In this document: piece by piece, positions 7,293 to 15,262 of the stretch | Position numbering within the stretch: position 1 is the stretch's first letter | Layout: every line of letters begins with the position of its first letter | Assembly (NCBI RefSeq): GCF_000725485.1 | Contig: NZ_JOAG01000057.1 | Coordinates: 1-54,809, forward strand | Length of the DNA stretch: 54,809 nucleotides | Reading direction: 5' to 3' | DNA from: Nonomuraea candida | Lineage (GTDB): Bacteria > Actinomycetota > Actinomycetes > Streptosporangiales > Streptosporangiaceae | The notes under the pieces: generated by a model | Databases searched by the model: none | What the model was told of the DNA's origin: nothing | Seen by the model: the letters and a program-made list of their open reading frames with translations, nothing else | Position numbers and translations under genes: made by a program

Positions 7293-8309
7293 CTAGTGGC
7301 CGTTCCCGCAACTACCCCAGCATGTTGTGGCTTTGGTGCTGTCGAGCAGGCCGAGGTCCCGCAGCACGGCCTGGGTCCTGGCGATCTCGGTGCTCAGCCA
7401 GTTCGCGAAGTCGTCGCCGGCCAGCGGAAGCGGCAGCCAGCCCGCGACCCGGCAGGCCGCCTCCCAGGCGCCGGAGCCGATCACCTCGTCGCACATGCGC
7501 ACGGCCGCCTCGCGGCTCTCGGCGGACATCCGCTCGGGGCCGAACGCCGCCGCCCAGTCGGCGAAGTCCACCCGCACCCCGCACTCCAGCAGCGTCGGCA
7601 CGTCGAGGCCGGGCACGCGCCGCGCGGAGGAGACCGCCAGGGCCCTGATGCGGCCGCGGCCGAGGCCGGCGCGCCACTGCGACAGCGGGCCCGCGGCGGC
7701 GACGGCCTTGCCGGCCATGAGCGCGGCGACGGCCTCGCCGCTGCCCCGGTAGCCGGTGTAGTCGACCTGCCTGCCGTCCGCGCCGAGCGCCCTGGCGATC
7801 AGGCCGAACAGCAGGTGGCCCGGCTCGCCCTGCGGCCCGCCCGCCAGCAGCGTCTGGCCGGGGCTGGCGAGCAGCCGGTCGCCGAAGTCGTCGAAGTCGC
7901 GCAGGGGCGAGCGCTCGGGCACGACCACGACCTCGACCTCGCCGCTGAGCCTGGCCAGCGGGGTGCCGGTGTCGAGCAGGCTCTGGCCGTTGTTCAGCTC
8001 GGCGGCGGCGAGCGCGGCCAGGCCGGTCACGGTGATCACGGAGCCGCCCGGGGGGAACCCGGCCGCGCGGGCCGCGCTCGCGAAGGCCCGCCCGGTCCTG
8101 GCCCAGCGGGGCCCGCCCGCGACGATCGAGAACCGGGCGCGCGCTCCGCCGCCCTGCCCGCCGGCGCCCCGGCCCGCGCCGTCGCCGCCCGCGTGCCCCG
8201 CGTCCGGGTGTCCCGGGCCCGCGTGATCAGTTCCCGTACGCTCGGCGCCGCATCCGGCCGCGCAGGCGGCGACGCCCAGCCCCCAGGCGAAGAAGCGCCG
8301 CCGGCGCAT
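7293..8309 (-). CDS. TctC/Bug-type solute-binding lipoprotein
   Basis: A 338-residue exported protein. From ATG 8309 (GGGGAACGGGGC just upstream) the N-terminus has four arginines, a hydrophobic core and a cysteine in AACAAGCG that fits a lipobox, followed by a Gly/His/Ala-rich linker to about residue 55. The mature part resembles the periplasmic substrate-binding subunits of tripartite tricarboxylate transporters (Bug family): PGHLLFGLIARALG, VDYTGYRGSGEAVAALMAG, then a VPTLLECG segment. TctA/TctB membrane partners are not adjacent. An ATG at 8333 is possible but lacks a ribosome-binding site. The ligand is unknown. Its stop lies 19 bases from the nrdA riboswitch, so the nrd promoter must lie at its 3' end or within that gap. 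Confidence 0.75.
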   Translation of the reverse strand: MRRRRFFAWGLGVAACAAGCGAERTGTDHAGPGHPDAGHAGGDGAGRGAGGQGGGARARFSIVAGGPRWARTGRAFASAARAAGFPPGGSVITVTGLAALAAAELNNGQSLLDTGTPLARLSGEVEVVVVPERSPLRDFDDFGDRLLASPGQTLLAGGPQGEPGHLLFGLIARALGADGRQVDYTGYRGSGEAVAALMAGKAVAAAGPLSQWRAGLGRGRIRALAVSSARRVPGLDVPTLLECGVRVDFADWAAAFGPERMSAESREAAVRMCDEVIGSGAWEAACRVAGWLPLPLAGDDFANWLSTEIARTQAVLRDLGLLDSTKATTCWGSCGNGH

Positions 8310-8432
8310 GCCCCGTTCCCCGAAATCCGCCATTACTCTAGGTTATTAACCCATTACGAGCGGCTATACACCGGGGTCCCCGGTCGCACGCATTATCGCG
8401 ATTTTTAGCGCTTTTGCGTAATTTTCGACTTA

Positions 8433-9242
8433 TCAGACTTTCTTTGCCACCCCGGCCATGAGCGACGACGGCAGCGACCAGTCCCCCACCAGCTTGGGCC
8501 GGTCCGGACGCCAGTCGGTGGCCTGCACGAGCCCCGGCGGCTCCAACGGCCAGCCGCCGAAGAAGGCCCGGATCTGGCCGGGGGTCCGGTCGGTCCCGCC
8601 CCCGGCCGACGGGCCCGCGTACCCGCCCGTGGGCCGCTCCTCGTCCTCCAGGTGGCCCAGGGTCGTGGCGTGCGAGATCACCAGGTAGCCGCCGGGCGCC
8701 ATCCGCTCGCGCAGCACCGCCACCGCCCGCTGCGGCCCCGCCGCGTCGGGCAGGAAGTGCAGGATCGACACCAGCAGCACCCCGATCGGCCGGTCGAGGT
8801 CGAGGAAGTCGCCGGCCCTGGCCAGCACGTCCACGGGGTCGAGCAGGTCGGCCTGGATGCAGCGGGCCCTGTCCGGGAAGCTCCGGAGCAGGGCCGTGGC
8901 GTGCGCGGCGACGACGGGGTCGTGGTCGACGTAGACGACCCTGGCCTCGGGGGCCACCTCGTGCGCGCTGCCCTGGGTGGGCAGGCCGCTGCCGAGGTCG
9001 AGGAACTGGTCGACCCCGGCGCGGGCGACGTAGCGTACGGCACGCTGGAGGAAGGCCCGGTTCGCGCGGGCCAGCGGGACCGCCTCCGGGATCAGCTCGG
9101 CGAGCTGGTCGATGGCCTGGCGATCGACCGCGAAGTTGTCCTTCCCACCGAGCATGTAGTCGTACATGCGTGCGGGATGGGGCCTCTGATGGTCGAACTG
9201 CCGCACACTATCGAATTTATGTGGTTCGCGGCCAGATAACAC
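8433..9242 (-). CDS. DUF574-type SAM-dependent methyltransferase
   Basis: A 269-residue member of the actinobacterial S-adenosylmethionine methyltransferase family once called DUF574 (Methyltransf_19). The family opening PHPARMYDYMLGGKDNF is near residues 22-38. The SAM-binding loop is FLDLGSGLPT (about residues 80-90), an acidic residue follows the second strand (VVYVDHDPVV), and a late Gly-rich segment (MAPGGYLVISH) completes the fold. The substrate is unknown. GTG at 9242 gives the longest frame; GTG at 9206 (VRQFDHQRP) is also possible and is closer to usual family starts. The gene stands alone between the lipoprotein and glmS genes. Confidence 0.85.
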   Translation of the reverse strand: MLSGREPHKFDSVRQFDHQRPHPARMYDYMLGGKDNFAVDRQAIDQLAELIPEAVPLARANRAFLQRAVRYVARAGVDQFLDLGSGLPTQGSAHEVAPEARVVYVDHDPVVAAHATALLRSFPDRARCIQADLLDPVDVLARAGDFLDLDRPIGVLLVSILHFLPDAAGPQRAVAVLRERMAPGGYLVISHATTLGHLEDEERPTGGYAGPSAGGGTDRTPGQIRAFFGGWPLEPPGLVQATDWRPDRPKLVGDWSLPSSLMAGVAKKV

Positions 9243-9275
9243 TACCCCGGGGCGATTATGGGTGAATTAACTCCC

Positions 9276-11096
9276 TTACTCCACCGTGACGCTCTTGGCG
9301 AGATTACGCGGCTTGTCCACGTCGCGACCGAGCGCGACCGCCGCGTGGTAGGCCAGCAGCTGCAGCGGGATCGTCAGCAGGATCGGGTCGAGCTCGATCT
9401 CGTTCTTCGGGATCACGATCACGTCGTCGGCCAGCTTGGCGTCGGGCTCGCGGTGGCCCACCATGAGCACCTGGCCGCCGCGCGCGCGGATCTCGCCGAG
9501 CGTCGTCAGGTTCTTGTCGAGCAGCTCGTCGTCGGGCACGATCGCGACCGTCGGCATGTCGGGGCCGATCAGCGCGAGCGGGCCGTGCTTGAGCTCGCTG
9601 GCGGGGTAGGCCTCGGCGTGGACGTAGGAGATCTCCTTGAGCTTCTGCGCGCCCTCGCGGGCGACCGGGTAGCCGCGCACCCGGCCGACGAACATCATGC
9701 TCGGGTGGGGGGCGTACTTCTTGGCCAGCTCGGCGATCTTGTCGCCCTGCTGGAGGATCTGCTCGATCTGCCCCGGCAGCCGGCGCAGGCCCTCCACGAT
9801 GCGCCGGCCGTCGGCGGGCGACAGGTCGCGCACCCGGCCCAGGTGCAGCGCCAGCAGCGCGAACGCCACCGAGGTCGAGGTGAACGCCTTGGTCGAGGCG
9901 ACCGAGACCTCGGGGCCTGCGTGCAGGTAGATGCCGCCGTCGACCTCGCGGGCGATGGCGCTGCCCACGGCGTTGACGATGCCGATGACCCGGCCGCCCT
10001 TGCGCTTGAGCTCCTGCACGGCCGCCAGGGTGTCGTAGGTCTCGCCGGACTGGCTGATCGCGACGTAGAGGGTGTCGGGGTCGACGACGGGGTTACGGTA
10101 GCGGAACTCGCTGGCCGGCTCGGCGTCGGACGGGATGCGCGCCAGCTCCTCGATGAGCTGCGCGCCGATCTGGCCCGAGTAGTACGCCGACCCGCAGCCG
10201 ATGATCTTCACCCGGCGGAAGCTCCGCGTCTCGCGCGCGTCCATGTTGAGCCCGCCCAGGTGGGCGACGTGGAAGCGCTCGTCGAGGCGGCCGCTCATGG
10301 TGCGGGTGATCGTCTCGGGCTGCTCGGAGATCTCCTTGAGCAGGTAGTGCTCGTAGCCGCCGGTGTCGTAGTGGCCGGCGTCCCAGTCGACGGTGAGCGG
10401 CTCCTTGGCCGTCTCGCGGGCGTCGCTGGCGAAGGTGTGGAAGCCGTCGGCCTTGATGACGGCCAGCTCGCCGTCCTCCAGGTGCACGACCTGGCGCGTG
10501 TAGCGGACCAGCGCCGAGACGTCGGAGGCGGCGAACATCTCCTTCTCGCCGATGCCCAGCACGATCGGGCTGCCGTTGCGCGCCACGACCACCTCGCCGG
10601 GGCGCTGGGCGTCGATGACCGCGATGCCGTACGTGCCCACGACGCTCTTGAGCGTCTTCCTGACGGCCTCCTCCAGCGACTCGTTCTCGTCGGCGGCGTG
10701 GGCGATCAGGTGGGCCAGCACCTCGGTGTCGGTCTCGGAGGCGAACACCACGCCGTCGGCCTCCAGCTTGGCGCGCAGCTCGGCGGCGTTCTCGATGATG
10801 CCGTTGTGCACGACCGCGATGCGCTCGTCGGCGGACAGGTGCGGATGGGCGTTGACGTCACTCGGCACGCCGTGCGTGGCCCAGCGGGTGTGCCCGATGC
10901 CGAGGTTGCCCCTGAACCTGGCCGGCACCACCTTGGCCAGGTCGGCGACCCGGCCCTTGACCTTGCGCACCTTCAGGCCCTTGTTGGACACCACGACCCC
11001 GGCCGAGTCATAGCCCCGGTATTCCAGCCGCTGCAGGCCCTCCAACAGGATGGGCGCGGCGTCCTTGGGGCCGACATACGCCACGATTCCGCACAT
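9276..11096 (-). CDS. glmS: Glutamine-fructose-6-phosphate aminotransferase (isomerizing)
   Basis: A 606-residue enzyme that makes glucosamine-6-phosphate, the entry step to UDP-GlcNAc and cell-wall peptidoglycan. The start is MCGIVAYVG, giving the N-terminal nucleophile Cys after Met removal; the glutaminase domain runs to about residue 240 (GNLGIGHTRWATHG). Two SIS sugar-isomerase domains follow (CGSAYYSGQIGAQ, SQSGETYDT, SVASTKAFTST), and the protein ends in the conserved KSVTVE. Length is normal for the family. AGGAG precedes the ATG. The small gene ending at 11109 lies 12 bases upstream in the same direction, suggesting co-transcription. Confidence 0.97.
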   Translation of the reverse strand: MCGIVAYVGPKDAAPILLEGLQRLEYRGYDSAGVVVSNKGLKVRKVKGRVADLAKVVPARFRGNLGIGHTRWATHGVPSDVNAHPHLSADERIAVVHNGIIENAAELRAKLEADGVVFASETDTEVLAHLIAHAADENESLEEAVRKTLKSVVGTYGIAVIDAQRPGEVVVARNGSPIVLGIGEKEMFAASDVSALVRYTRQVVHLEDGELAVIKADGFHTFASDARETAKEPLTVDWDAGHYDTGGYEHYLLKEISEQPETITRTMSGRLDERFHVAHLGGLNMDARETRSFRRVKIIGCGSAYYSGQIGAQLIEELARIPSDAEPASEFRYRNPVVDPDTLYVAISQSGETYDTLAAVQELKRKGGRVIGIVNAVGSAIAREVDGGIYLHAGPEVSVASTKAFTSTSVAFALLALHLGRVRDLSPADGRRIVEGLRRLPGQIEQILQQGDKIAELAKKYAPHPSMMFVGRVRGYPVAREGAQKLKEISYVHAEAYPASELKHGPLALIGPDMPTVAIVPDDELLDKNLTTLGEIRARGGQVLMVGHREPDAKLADDVIVIPKNEIELDPILLTIPLQLLAYHAAVALGRDVDKPRNLAKSVTVE

Positions 11097-11108
11097 AGAG
11101 GTCTCCTC

Positions 11109-11396
11109 TTATCCGTAGACAATCCTGCGTAGCTGCCTCAGCGACAGCTCGGGAGCCGCCACCCGGCGACTCCGTAACTCGCCGGCGATCCGGGGGAAGA
11201 TCTCGTCGTTCGTGAAGCCCTTGGTCTTCAACTCCCCGTGACGGCGGCGGACGAACTCCTCGGTGGACTCCGAGAAGTAGGCCAGCACGTCGGCGACCAC
11301 ACGGGCGGCCTCTCCCGGGCCCAGCGGGCTCGTCCGGGTGAGGTGCGCGATGAGATCTTCGTACGGATGCCTCGGCGTGGACACAGACGAGGACAT
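11109..11396 (-). CDS. Conserved small hypothetical protein upstream of glmS
   Basis: A 95-residue soluble protein rich in Arg and Glu, with no signal peptide or membrane segment and a predominantly helical look (TRTSPLGPGEAARVVADVLAYF, then segments ending SLRQLRRIVYG). I do not recognise a characterised family. ATG at 11396 is chosen because GGAGTC precedes it; an in-frame upstream start at 11417 has weaker support. The stop is 12 bases before glmS on the same strand, so the two are probably one transcript, which hints at a role near GlmS but does not prove one. Confidence 0.7.
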   Translation of the reverse strand: MSSSVSTPRHPYEDLIAHLTRTSPLGPGEAARVVADVLAYFSESTEEFVRRRHGELKTKGFTNDEIFPRIAGELRSRRVAAPELSLRQLRRIVYG

Positions 11397-11453
11397 TACG
11401 ACTCCGGAACGAGACACGCCAACATCCTGCCCGATATCGGGCAGGAAATGCTC

Positions 11454-11645
11454 CTAGAGGGTCTCGGAACGGCTCCAGCCCCGGCTGAAGCGCCGGAAGG
11501 CGACCACCCCGCCGCCCAGCCCGAGCCCCACGAGCACCGCCGCCGGACCCGCCGTGACCGTGGGCACCTCGCGGTCGATGACCGGGACGCCGAATTCGCC
11601 GCCGATCTGGCGGATCTCATGCGTATCATCCGACCCGTCTGACAC
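11454..11645 (-). CDS. Small one-helix membrane protein, unknown function
   Basis: A 63-residue frame starting at GTG 11645 with AAAGG just upstream. The first 28 residues are polar and acidic; residues about 30-50 form one Gly/Val/Leu/Ala-rich hydrophobic helix (AGPAAVLVGLGLGGGVVAF); the tail is Arg-rich, as for an N-out single-pass protein. It is on the same strand as glmS and ends 57 bases before the preceding small gene's start. A peptide precursor is conceivable from its size but nothing nearby would process it. Confidence 0.45.
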   Translation of the reverse strand: MSDGSDDTHEIRQIGGEFGVPVIDREVPTVTAGPAAVLVGLGLGGGVVAFRRFSRGWSRSETL

Positions 11646-11706
11646 ATCCCTTTCTGGGAACAGTTACGGTGAGTAGTCGTATCGTGACGTTCTGGGGGAG
11701 ATGGTC

Positions 11707-13836
11707 ATGCAGATCTGGCTCGCCACCGTACTGGCCGCCGGTGTCCTCACCGCGTCCGCGCCCGTGCCCGCCGCAGGGGCCGAGGAGGTCCGGGGGCGGC
11801 AGGCCGACTTCGCGGCGGCGGCGCGGGAGTACGGGGTGCCGGTGAGCGTGCTGCTCGGGGTGGCGTACCTGGAGTCCCGGTGGGACGCGAACGGCGGGCG
11901 GCCCAGCACGGCCGGCGGGTACGGGCCGATGCACCTGGTGGACTCCTTCCCGGCCGGCGCGACAGGGGACGGAGTGACGGGGGGCGGGGTGACGGGGGAC
12001 GGGGTGACGGGGGACGGGGTGACGGGGGGCGGGGCCACGGTGGCGAAGGCCTCGGTGTACGGCGACGCGGTGGCCGATCCGCGCGGGGACGACGCCCGCC
12101 CGATGGCCCGCGCCGTCGTCGAGAACCTCTCCCGCACGGCCCTGAGCGCGGCGCCGGCGCCGCCCCGGGCCACGCTGCCGGAGGCGGGGCGGCTGACCGG
12201 CCTGGCCTCCGCCCGGCTGCGGGAGGACCCGGCCGCCAACATCCGCGCCGGCGCCGCCCTGCTCGCCTCCTACCAGGAACGCCCCAGCTCCGACCCCGCC
12301 GACTGGCACGGGGCCGTGGCGCGGTACGCGGGGACGGACGACCCGGCGGCGTCACGGGCGTTCGCGGACGAGGTGTTCTCGGTGATGCGGGAGGGGGCGC
12401 AGCGGCGTACCGACGACGGGCACGAGGTGCGGCTCGACCCGATGCCGGGACTCTCCGTGCCGGGGGCCGCCGAGGACGGGACCATCGGGGAGATCTGGCC
12501 GGGCGAGGAGGCCGGGCCGGGCGAGCCGATCTGGGACTCCTGGAGCGCCGAGGAGACCGGGAGCGCTGACGAGACCGGGAGCACCGAGGAGACCGGGAGT
12601 GCCGGGCCGGCCTCGCGGGTGGGGCCGAAGGGGCAGGCGGGGACGGGGAAGGCGGAGTGCCCGGCCTCCCTGGCCTGCGAGTGGATGCCGGCCGCGTACA
12701 AGCGCTTCGGCAAGAAGAAGAACCGCGACTACGGCAACCACGACCGCCTGGCGCGCAAGCGCACCGTCGACTACATCGTGATCCACGACACCGAGGGCAC
12801 CTACCAGGGCATCCCCTCCCTCATCCGGAACCCGAGGTACGTGAGCTGGCACTACACGATCCGCTCCCGTGACGGACATGTCGCCCAGCACGTGGCGACG
12901 AACGACATCGCCTGGCACGCGGGCAACTGGGACGTCAACACCCGCTCCATCGGCATCGAGCACGAGGGCTACCTGGCCAAGGGCGGCACCTGGTACACCG
13001 AGGCGATGTACCGGTCGTCGGCGAAGCTGGTGAAGTACCTGGCCGGGAAGTACGGCATCCCGCTGACCCGGGCGCGCATCCTCGGCCACGACAACGTCCC
13101 CGGCACCACCCCGCAGACGGTCGCCGGCATGCACGAGGACCCCGGGCCGTACTGGGACTGGGCGCACTACTTCGAGCTCATGGGCAAGCCCTTCAAGGCG
13201 GCCAAGGACGGCGACTCCGTCATCATCCGCCCGTCGTACGCCACCCACCGCCCGCGCTTCACCGGCTGCGTGACCACCAAGCCCGCCCAGGCCTGCCCTC
13301 CGCACGGGGCCTCCACGGTGTGGCTGCACAAGTCGCCCAGCCACACCGCGCCCCTGGTCGACGACGTGGGCAAGCATCCGGGCAAGCCGAGCACGTACAG
13401 CGTGTACGACCACAGCGCCCGCGCCTCGACCGGGCAGCGCTACGCGGTCGCGGCCAGGCAGGGGGACTGGACGGCCATCTGGTACCTGGGGCAGAAGGCC
13501 TGGTTCCACAACCCGGCCGGGAAACCGACCGCCATCCCGGCCAAGGGACCCATGGTGACGCCGCTGTCGGACGACGTGAAGGTGTACGGGCGGGCGTATC
13601 CGGAGAAGTCCGCCTACAAGAGCGCGGCCCGGCAGGCGCTGGTCCCGCTCAAGTACAAGATCGCGCCCGGCCAGACGTACACCGTGGGCGGCACGGTCAA
13701 CGGCTCCTACTACGCCGCCAACGCATACTCCCCCTCCAAGCACGTCACCACCACGGGCAAGACGCGTTACCACCAGATCCAGCTCGGCCACCGGGTGATG
13801 TTCGTGAAGGCAGAGGACGTGCGCTTGATCGACTGA
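11707..13836 (+). CDS. Secreted N-acetylmuramoyl-L-alanine amidase with transglycosylase-like domain
   Basis: A 709-residue exported wall hydrolase. ATG 11707 is preferred over 11701 because GGGGAG is then correctly spaced. Residues 1-24 form a signal peptide ending PAAGA. Residues about 30-75 look like the start of a lytic-transglycosylase fold (VPVSVLLGVAYLESRW with the catalytic-type Glu). Low-complexity repeats follow: five-residue GVTGD/GVTGG units, then GSADETGSTEETGSA units. The Amidase_2 domain lies around residues 350-490, with zinc-ligand candidates in YIVIHDTEG and ILGHDNVPG, the IGIEHEG segment and DPGPYWDW. The C-terminal about 200 residues contain SH3-like segments (WLHKSPSHTAPL, VKVYGRAYP) likely to bind the wall. 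It is divergent from the 63-residue gene. Confidence 0.9.
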   Translation: MQIWLATVLAAGVLTASAPVPAAGAEEVRGRQADFAAAAREYGVPVSVLLGVAYLESRWDANGGRPSTAGGYGPMHLVDSFPAGATGDGVTGGGVTGDGVTGDGVTGGGATVAKASVYGDAVADPRGDDARPMARAVVENLSRTALSAAPAPPRATLPEAGRLTGLASARLREDPAANIRAGAALLASYQERPSSDPADWHGAVARYAGTDDPAASRAFADEVFSVMREGAQRRTDDGHEVRLDPMPGLSVPGAAEDGTIGEIWPGEEAGPGEPIWDSWSAEETGSADETGSTEETGSAGPASRVGPKGQAGTGKAECPASLACEWMPAAYKRFGKKKNRDYGNHDRLARKRTVDYIVIHDTEGTYQGIPSLIRNPRYVSWHYTIRSRDGHVAQHVATNDIAWHAGNWDVNTRSIGIEHEGYLAKGGTWYTEAMYRSSAKLVKYLAGKYGIPLTRARILGHDNVPGTTPQTVAGMHEDPGPYWDWAHYFELMGKPFKAAKDGDSVIIRPSYATHRPRFTGCVTTKPAQACPPHGASTVWLHKSPSHTAPLVDDVGKHPGKPSTYSVYDHSARASTGQRYAVAARQGDWTAIWYLGQKAWFHNPAGKPTAIPAKGPMVTPLSDDVKVYGRAYPEKSAYKSAARQALVPLKYKIAPGQTYTVGGTVNGSYYAANAYSPSKHVTTTGKTRYHQIQLGHRVMFVKAEDVRLID

Positions 13837-13928
13837 ATTTCGGCGCACCGGCCGCACAGTGCGCACGGGCACTCTCCAGAGACGATATGGTTTTCCCGTG
13901 GCCCGGCGCAGCGCCGCCGGAGACGCAC

Positions 13929-14000
13929 GCGGAAGTGGCTCAGTGGTAGAGCATCACCTTGCCAAGGTGAGGGTCGCGGGTTCGAATCCCGTCTTCCGCT
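13929..14000 (+). tRNA. tRNA-Gly(GCC), copy 1
   Basis: Acceptor GCGGAAG/CTTCCGC, D stem GCTC/GAGC, anticodon stem TCACC/GGTGA around loop TTGCCAA (anticodon GCC), T arm CGCGG/CCCG with TTCGAAT, discriminator T. CCA is not encoded. It is identical to the copy at 14136-14207. Confidence 0.96.
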
Positions 14001-14015
14001 CGGAGTGAAACTCCT

Positions 14016-14086
14016 GGTGGAGTGGCCGAGAGGCGAGGCAGCGGCCTGCAAAGCCGTCTACACGGGTTCAAATCCCGTCTCCACCT
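14016..14086 (+). tRNA. tRNA-Cys(GCA)
   Basis: Acceptor GGTGGAG/CTCCACC, anticodon loop CTGCAAA (anticodon GCA), T arm ACGGG-TTCAAAT-CCCGT, discriminator T. It sits 15 bases after the first tRNA-Gly, with CCA not encoded. Confidence 0.95.
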
Positions 14087-14135
14087 CGGCGTCCGGCGGA
14101 CCCTCCGGGATCCGCTAAAGTAAGTGCAACGCCAT

Positions 14136-14207
14136 GCGGAAGTGGCTCAGTGGTAGAGCATCACCTTGCCAAGGTGAGGGTCGCGGGTTCGAATCCCGTC
14201 TTCCGCT
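14136..14207 (+). tRNA. tRNA-Gly(GCC), copy 2
   Basis: Base-for-base the same 72-base gene as at 13929-14000, with different flanks. The cluster is therefore Gly-Cys-Gly-Val, the usual outcome of a tandem duplication maintained by gene conversion. Confidence 0.96.
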
Positions 14208-14226
14208 CTGAGTCATAACTCAACAA

Positions 14227-14298
14227 GGACGATTAGCTCAGCGGGAGAGCGCTTCCCTGACACGGAAGAGGTCACTGGTTCAATCCCAGTATCGTCCA
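14227..14298 (+). tRNA. tRNA-Val(GAC)
   Basis: Acceptor GGACGAT/ATCGTCC, D stem GCTC/GAGC, anticodon stem TTCC/GGAA with loop CTGACAC (anticodon GAC), T arm ACTGG-TTCAATC-CCAGT, discriminator A. It is the last tRNA of the cluster and is followed directly by hairpins. Confidence 0.96.
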
Positions 14299-14303
14299 CC
14301 CAC

Positions 14304-14365
14304 GCCATTCCGACTCAGGAATGGCATCAGCCCCAGCTCCCGGCAGCGTCCGAGGGTCTGGGGCT
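14304..14365 (+). terminator. Tandem hairpins after the tRNA cluster
   Basis: GCCATTCC/GGAATGGC (14304-14325, 6-base loop) is followed by AGCCCCAG/CTGGGGCT (14329-14365). Both have perfect 8-bp stems. Neither has a long T-run (TTCCTG follows the second), as is common for actinobacterial terminators. Confidence 0.6.
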
Positions 14366-14493
14366 TCCTGTCGTTCCGGGTTGATCATGATTGTTGTCTC
14401 CACCGGCGCTGACGTTGTGCTGCCCCCATGACAGACACTTCTCCGGGCGAGGGGTTGACGTAGCTGCGACCTGGGCTGACGATCGCGGAGTCG

Positions 14494-14510
14494 AGCAAAG
14501 TGCGGCAAAG
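14494..14510. promoter_or_regulatory. Candidate operator: paired (CGG)CAAA repeats, site 1
   Basis: AGCAAAGTGCGGCAAAG contains two CAAAG units 10 bases apart, 20-37 bases before the first gene of the XRE/DUF6879 operon. The same GTGCGGCAAAG word recurs at 16099-16109 before the next transcription unit, suggesting a binding site for the XRE regulator encoded between them. This is inference from repetition and position. Confidence 0.45.
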
Positions 14511-14530
14511 CTCCAGCGGAGGTAGCGATC

Positions 14531-14761
14531 ATGAAGTTGACGTTCCTGGGCAAGGAGACGACCGGGGATCAGTCCCCCACCCTGTACGCCACCGACCGGG
14601 GCACCATCGTGGTGCAAGGATGGAAGATCACAGACCCCGAAGCCCTCGAAACCCTCAAGGACGTACCGGACCACGAGACGTTCCTGGAGGTTCCCAGGGA
14701 ACTGATGCGGCACCTGCCCGAGGAGTGGTTCGACCATGGAGACGCAGCGCCTAACCCGTGA
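14531..14761 (+). CDS. Small conserved actinobacterial protein of XRE/DUF6879 loci
   Basis: A 76-residue cytoplasmic protein (opening MKLTFLGKETTG, then SPTLYATDRGTIVVQGW and EVPRELMRHLPEEW). I recall this type of small protein beside XRE/DUF5753 regulators and DUF6879 proteins in Streptomyces; its biochemical role is unknown. AGCGGAGGTAG gives a ribosome-binding site before the ATG. The next gene starts inside its 3' end (26-base overlap), so the two are translationally linked. By analogy with paired regulator/small-protein loci that affect development, it may modulate the DNA-binding protein encoded downstream. Confidence 0.75.
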   Translation: MKLTFLGKETTGDQSPTLYATDRGTIVVQGWKITDPEALETLKDVPDHETFLEVPRELMRHLPEEWFDHGDAAPNP

Positions 14762-15254
14762 CGACTTCCGGGCGCTGTGGCTCAGGCGTCGGCGGGCCTT
14801 CCATCTGGAGATGAGGGACTCCTACGGCGTCGAGGATGAAGAGGGACCGTTCCGCAGGTGGCTCCTGGGCGAAACGGACGACTACCAGTGGCACCAGTCC
14901 TGGTTGTCCTTCGCCCGGAGGTCCACCCGCCGGGGCACGGTCATCCAGCGGGCCCGGATCGTGACCGAGCCCTTGAGCGACTACATCAGATGGGCCATGA
15001 CCATCGACCCTCAGAACATCGAGGCAGGCGAGGACATCCGCTATCTGCCCCGGCACCAGGCCGCCGACATCCACCTGCCCGAAGAGGACTACTGGCTGCT
15101 CGACGACGACGCCTTGGTCCTCAGCCTGTTCATGCCGGACGGCTCCTCAGGAGGCTTCGGCCTGGTCTCTGATCCCGGCCTGCTGCAGCAATGCCGCACC
15201 GTGCGAGACCAGGTGTGGGCGAGGGCCATCCCCTACGCTCAGTACGTCGCGTAG
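14736..15254 (+). CDS. DUF6879 family protein
   Basis: A 172-residue soluble protein of the DUF6879 family. Family features seen are the N-terminal FRALWLRRRRAFHLEMRDSY segment, RARIVTEPLSDYIRWAM in the middle (about residues 70-88), YLPRHQAADIHLPEEDYWLLDDD, and a late acidic/aromatic segment before ARAIPYAQYVA. No catalytic function is known. The start overlaps the previous gene, and the regulator gene starts 8 bases after its stop, so the three act as one operon. Confidence 0.85.
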   Translation: METQRLTRDDFRALWLRRRRAFHLEMRDSYGVEDEEGPFRRWLLGETDDYQWHQSWLSFARRSTRRGTVIQRARIVTEPLSDYIRWAMTIDPQNIEAGEDIRYLPRHQAADIHLPEEDYWLLDDDALVLSLFMPDGSSGGFGLVSDPGLLQQCRTVRDQVWARAIPYAQYVA

Positions 15255-15262
15255 CCGCTCCA

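Noticed and set aside
11396..11647. An 83-codon minus-strand frame starting with ATG at 11647
   Set aside because: It overlaps the GTG-started 63-codon frame, which has a coherent polar/hydrophobic/basic layout; the 83-codon product is Arg/Ser-rich shadow sequence.
11963..12040. Intergenic-type tandem repeats as a separate element
   Set aside because: They lie in frame inside the amidase gene and encode GVTGD-type linker units.
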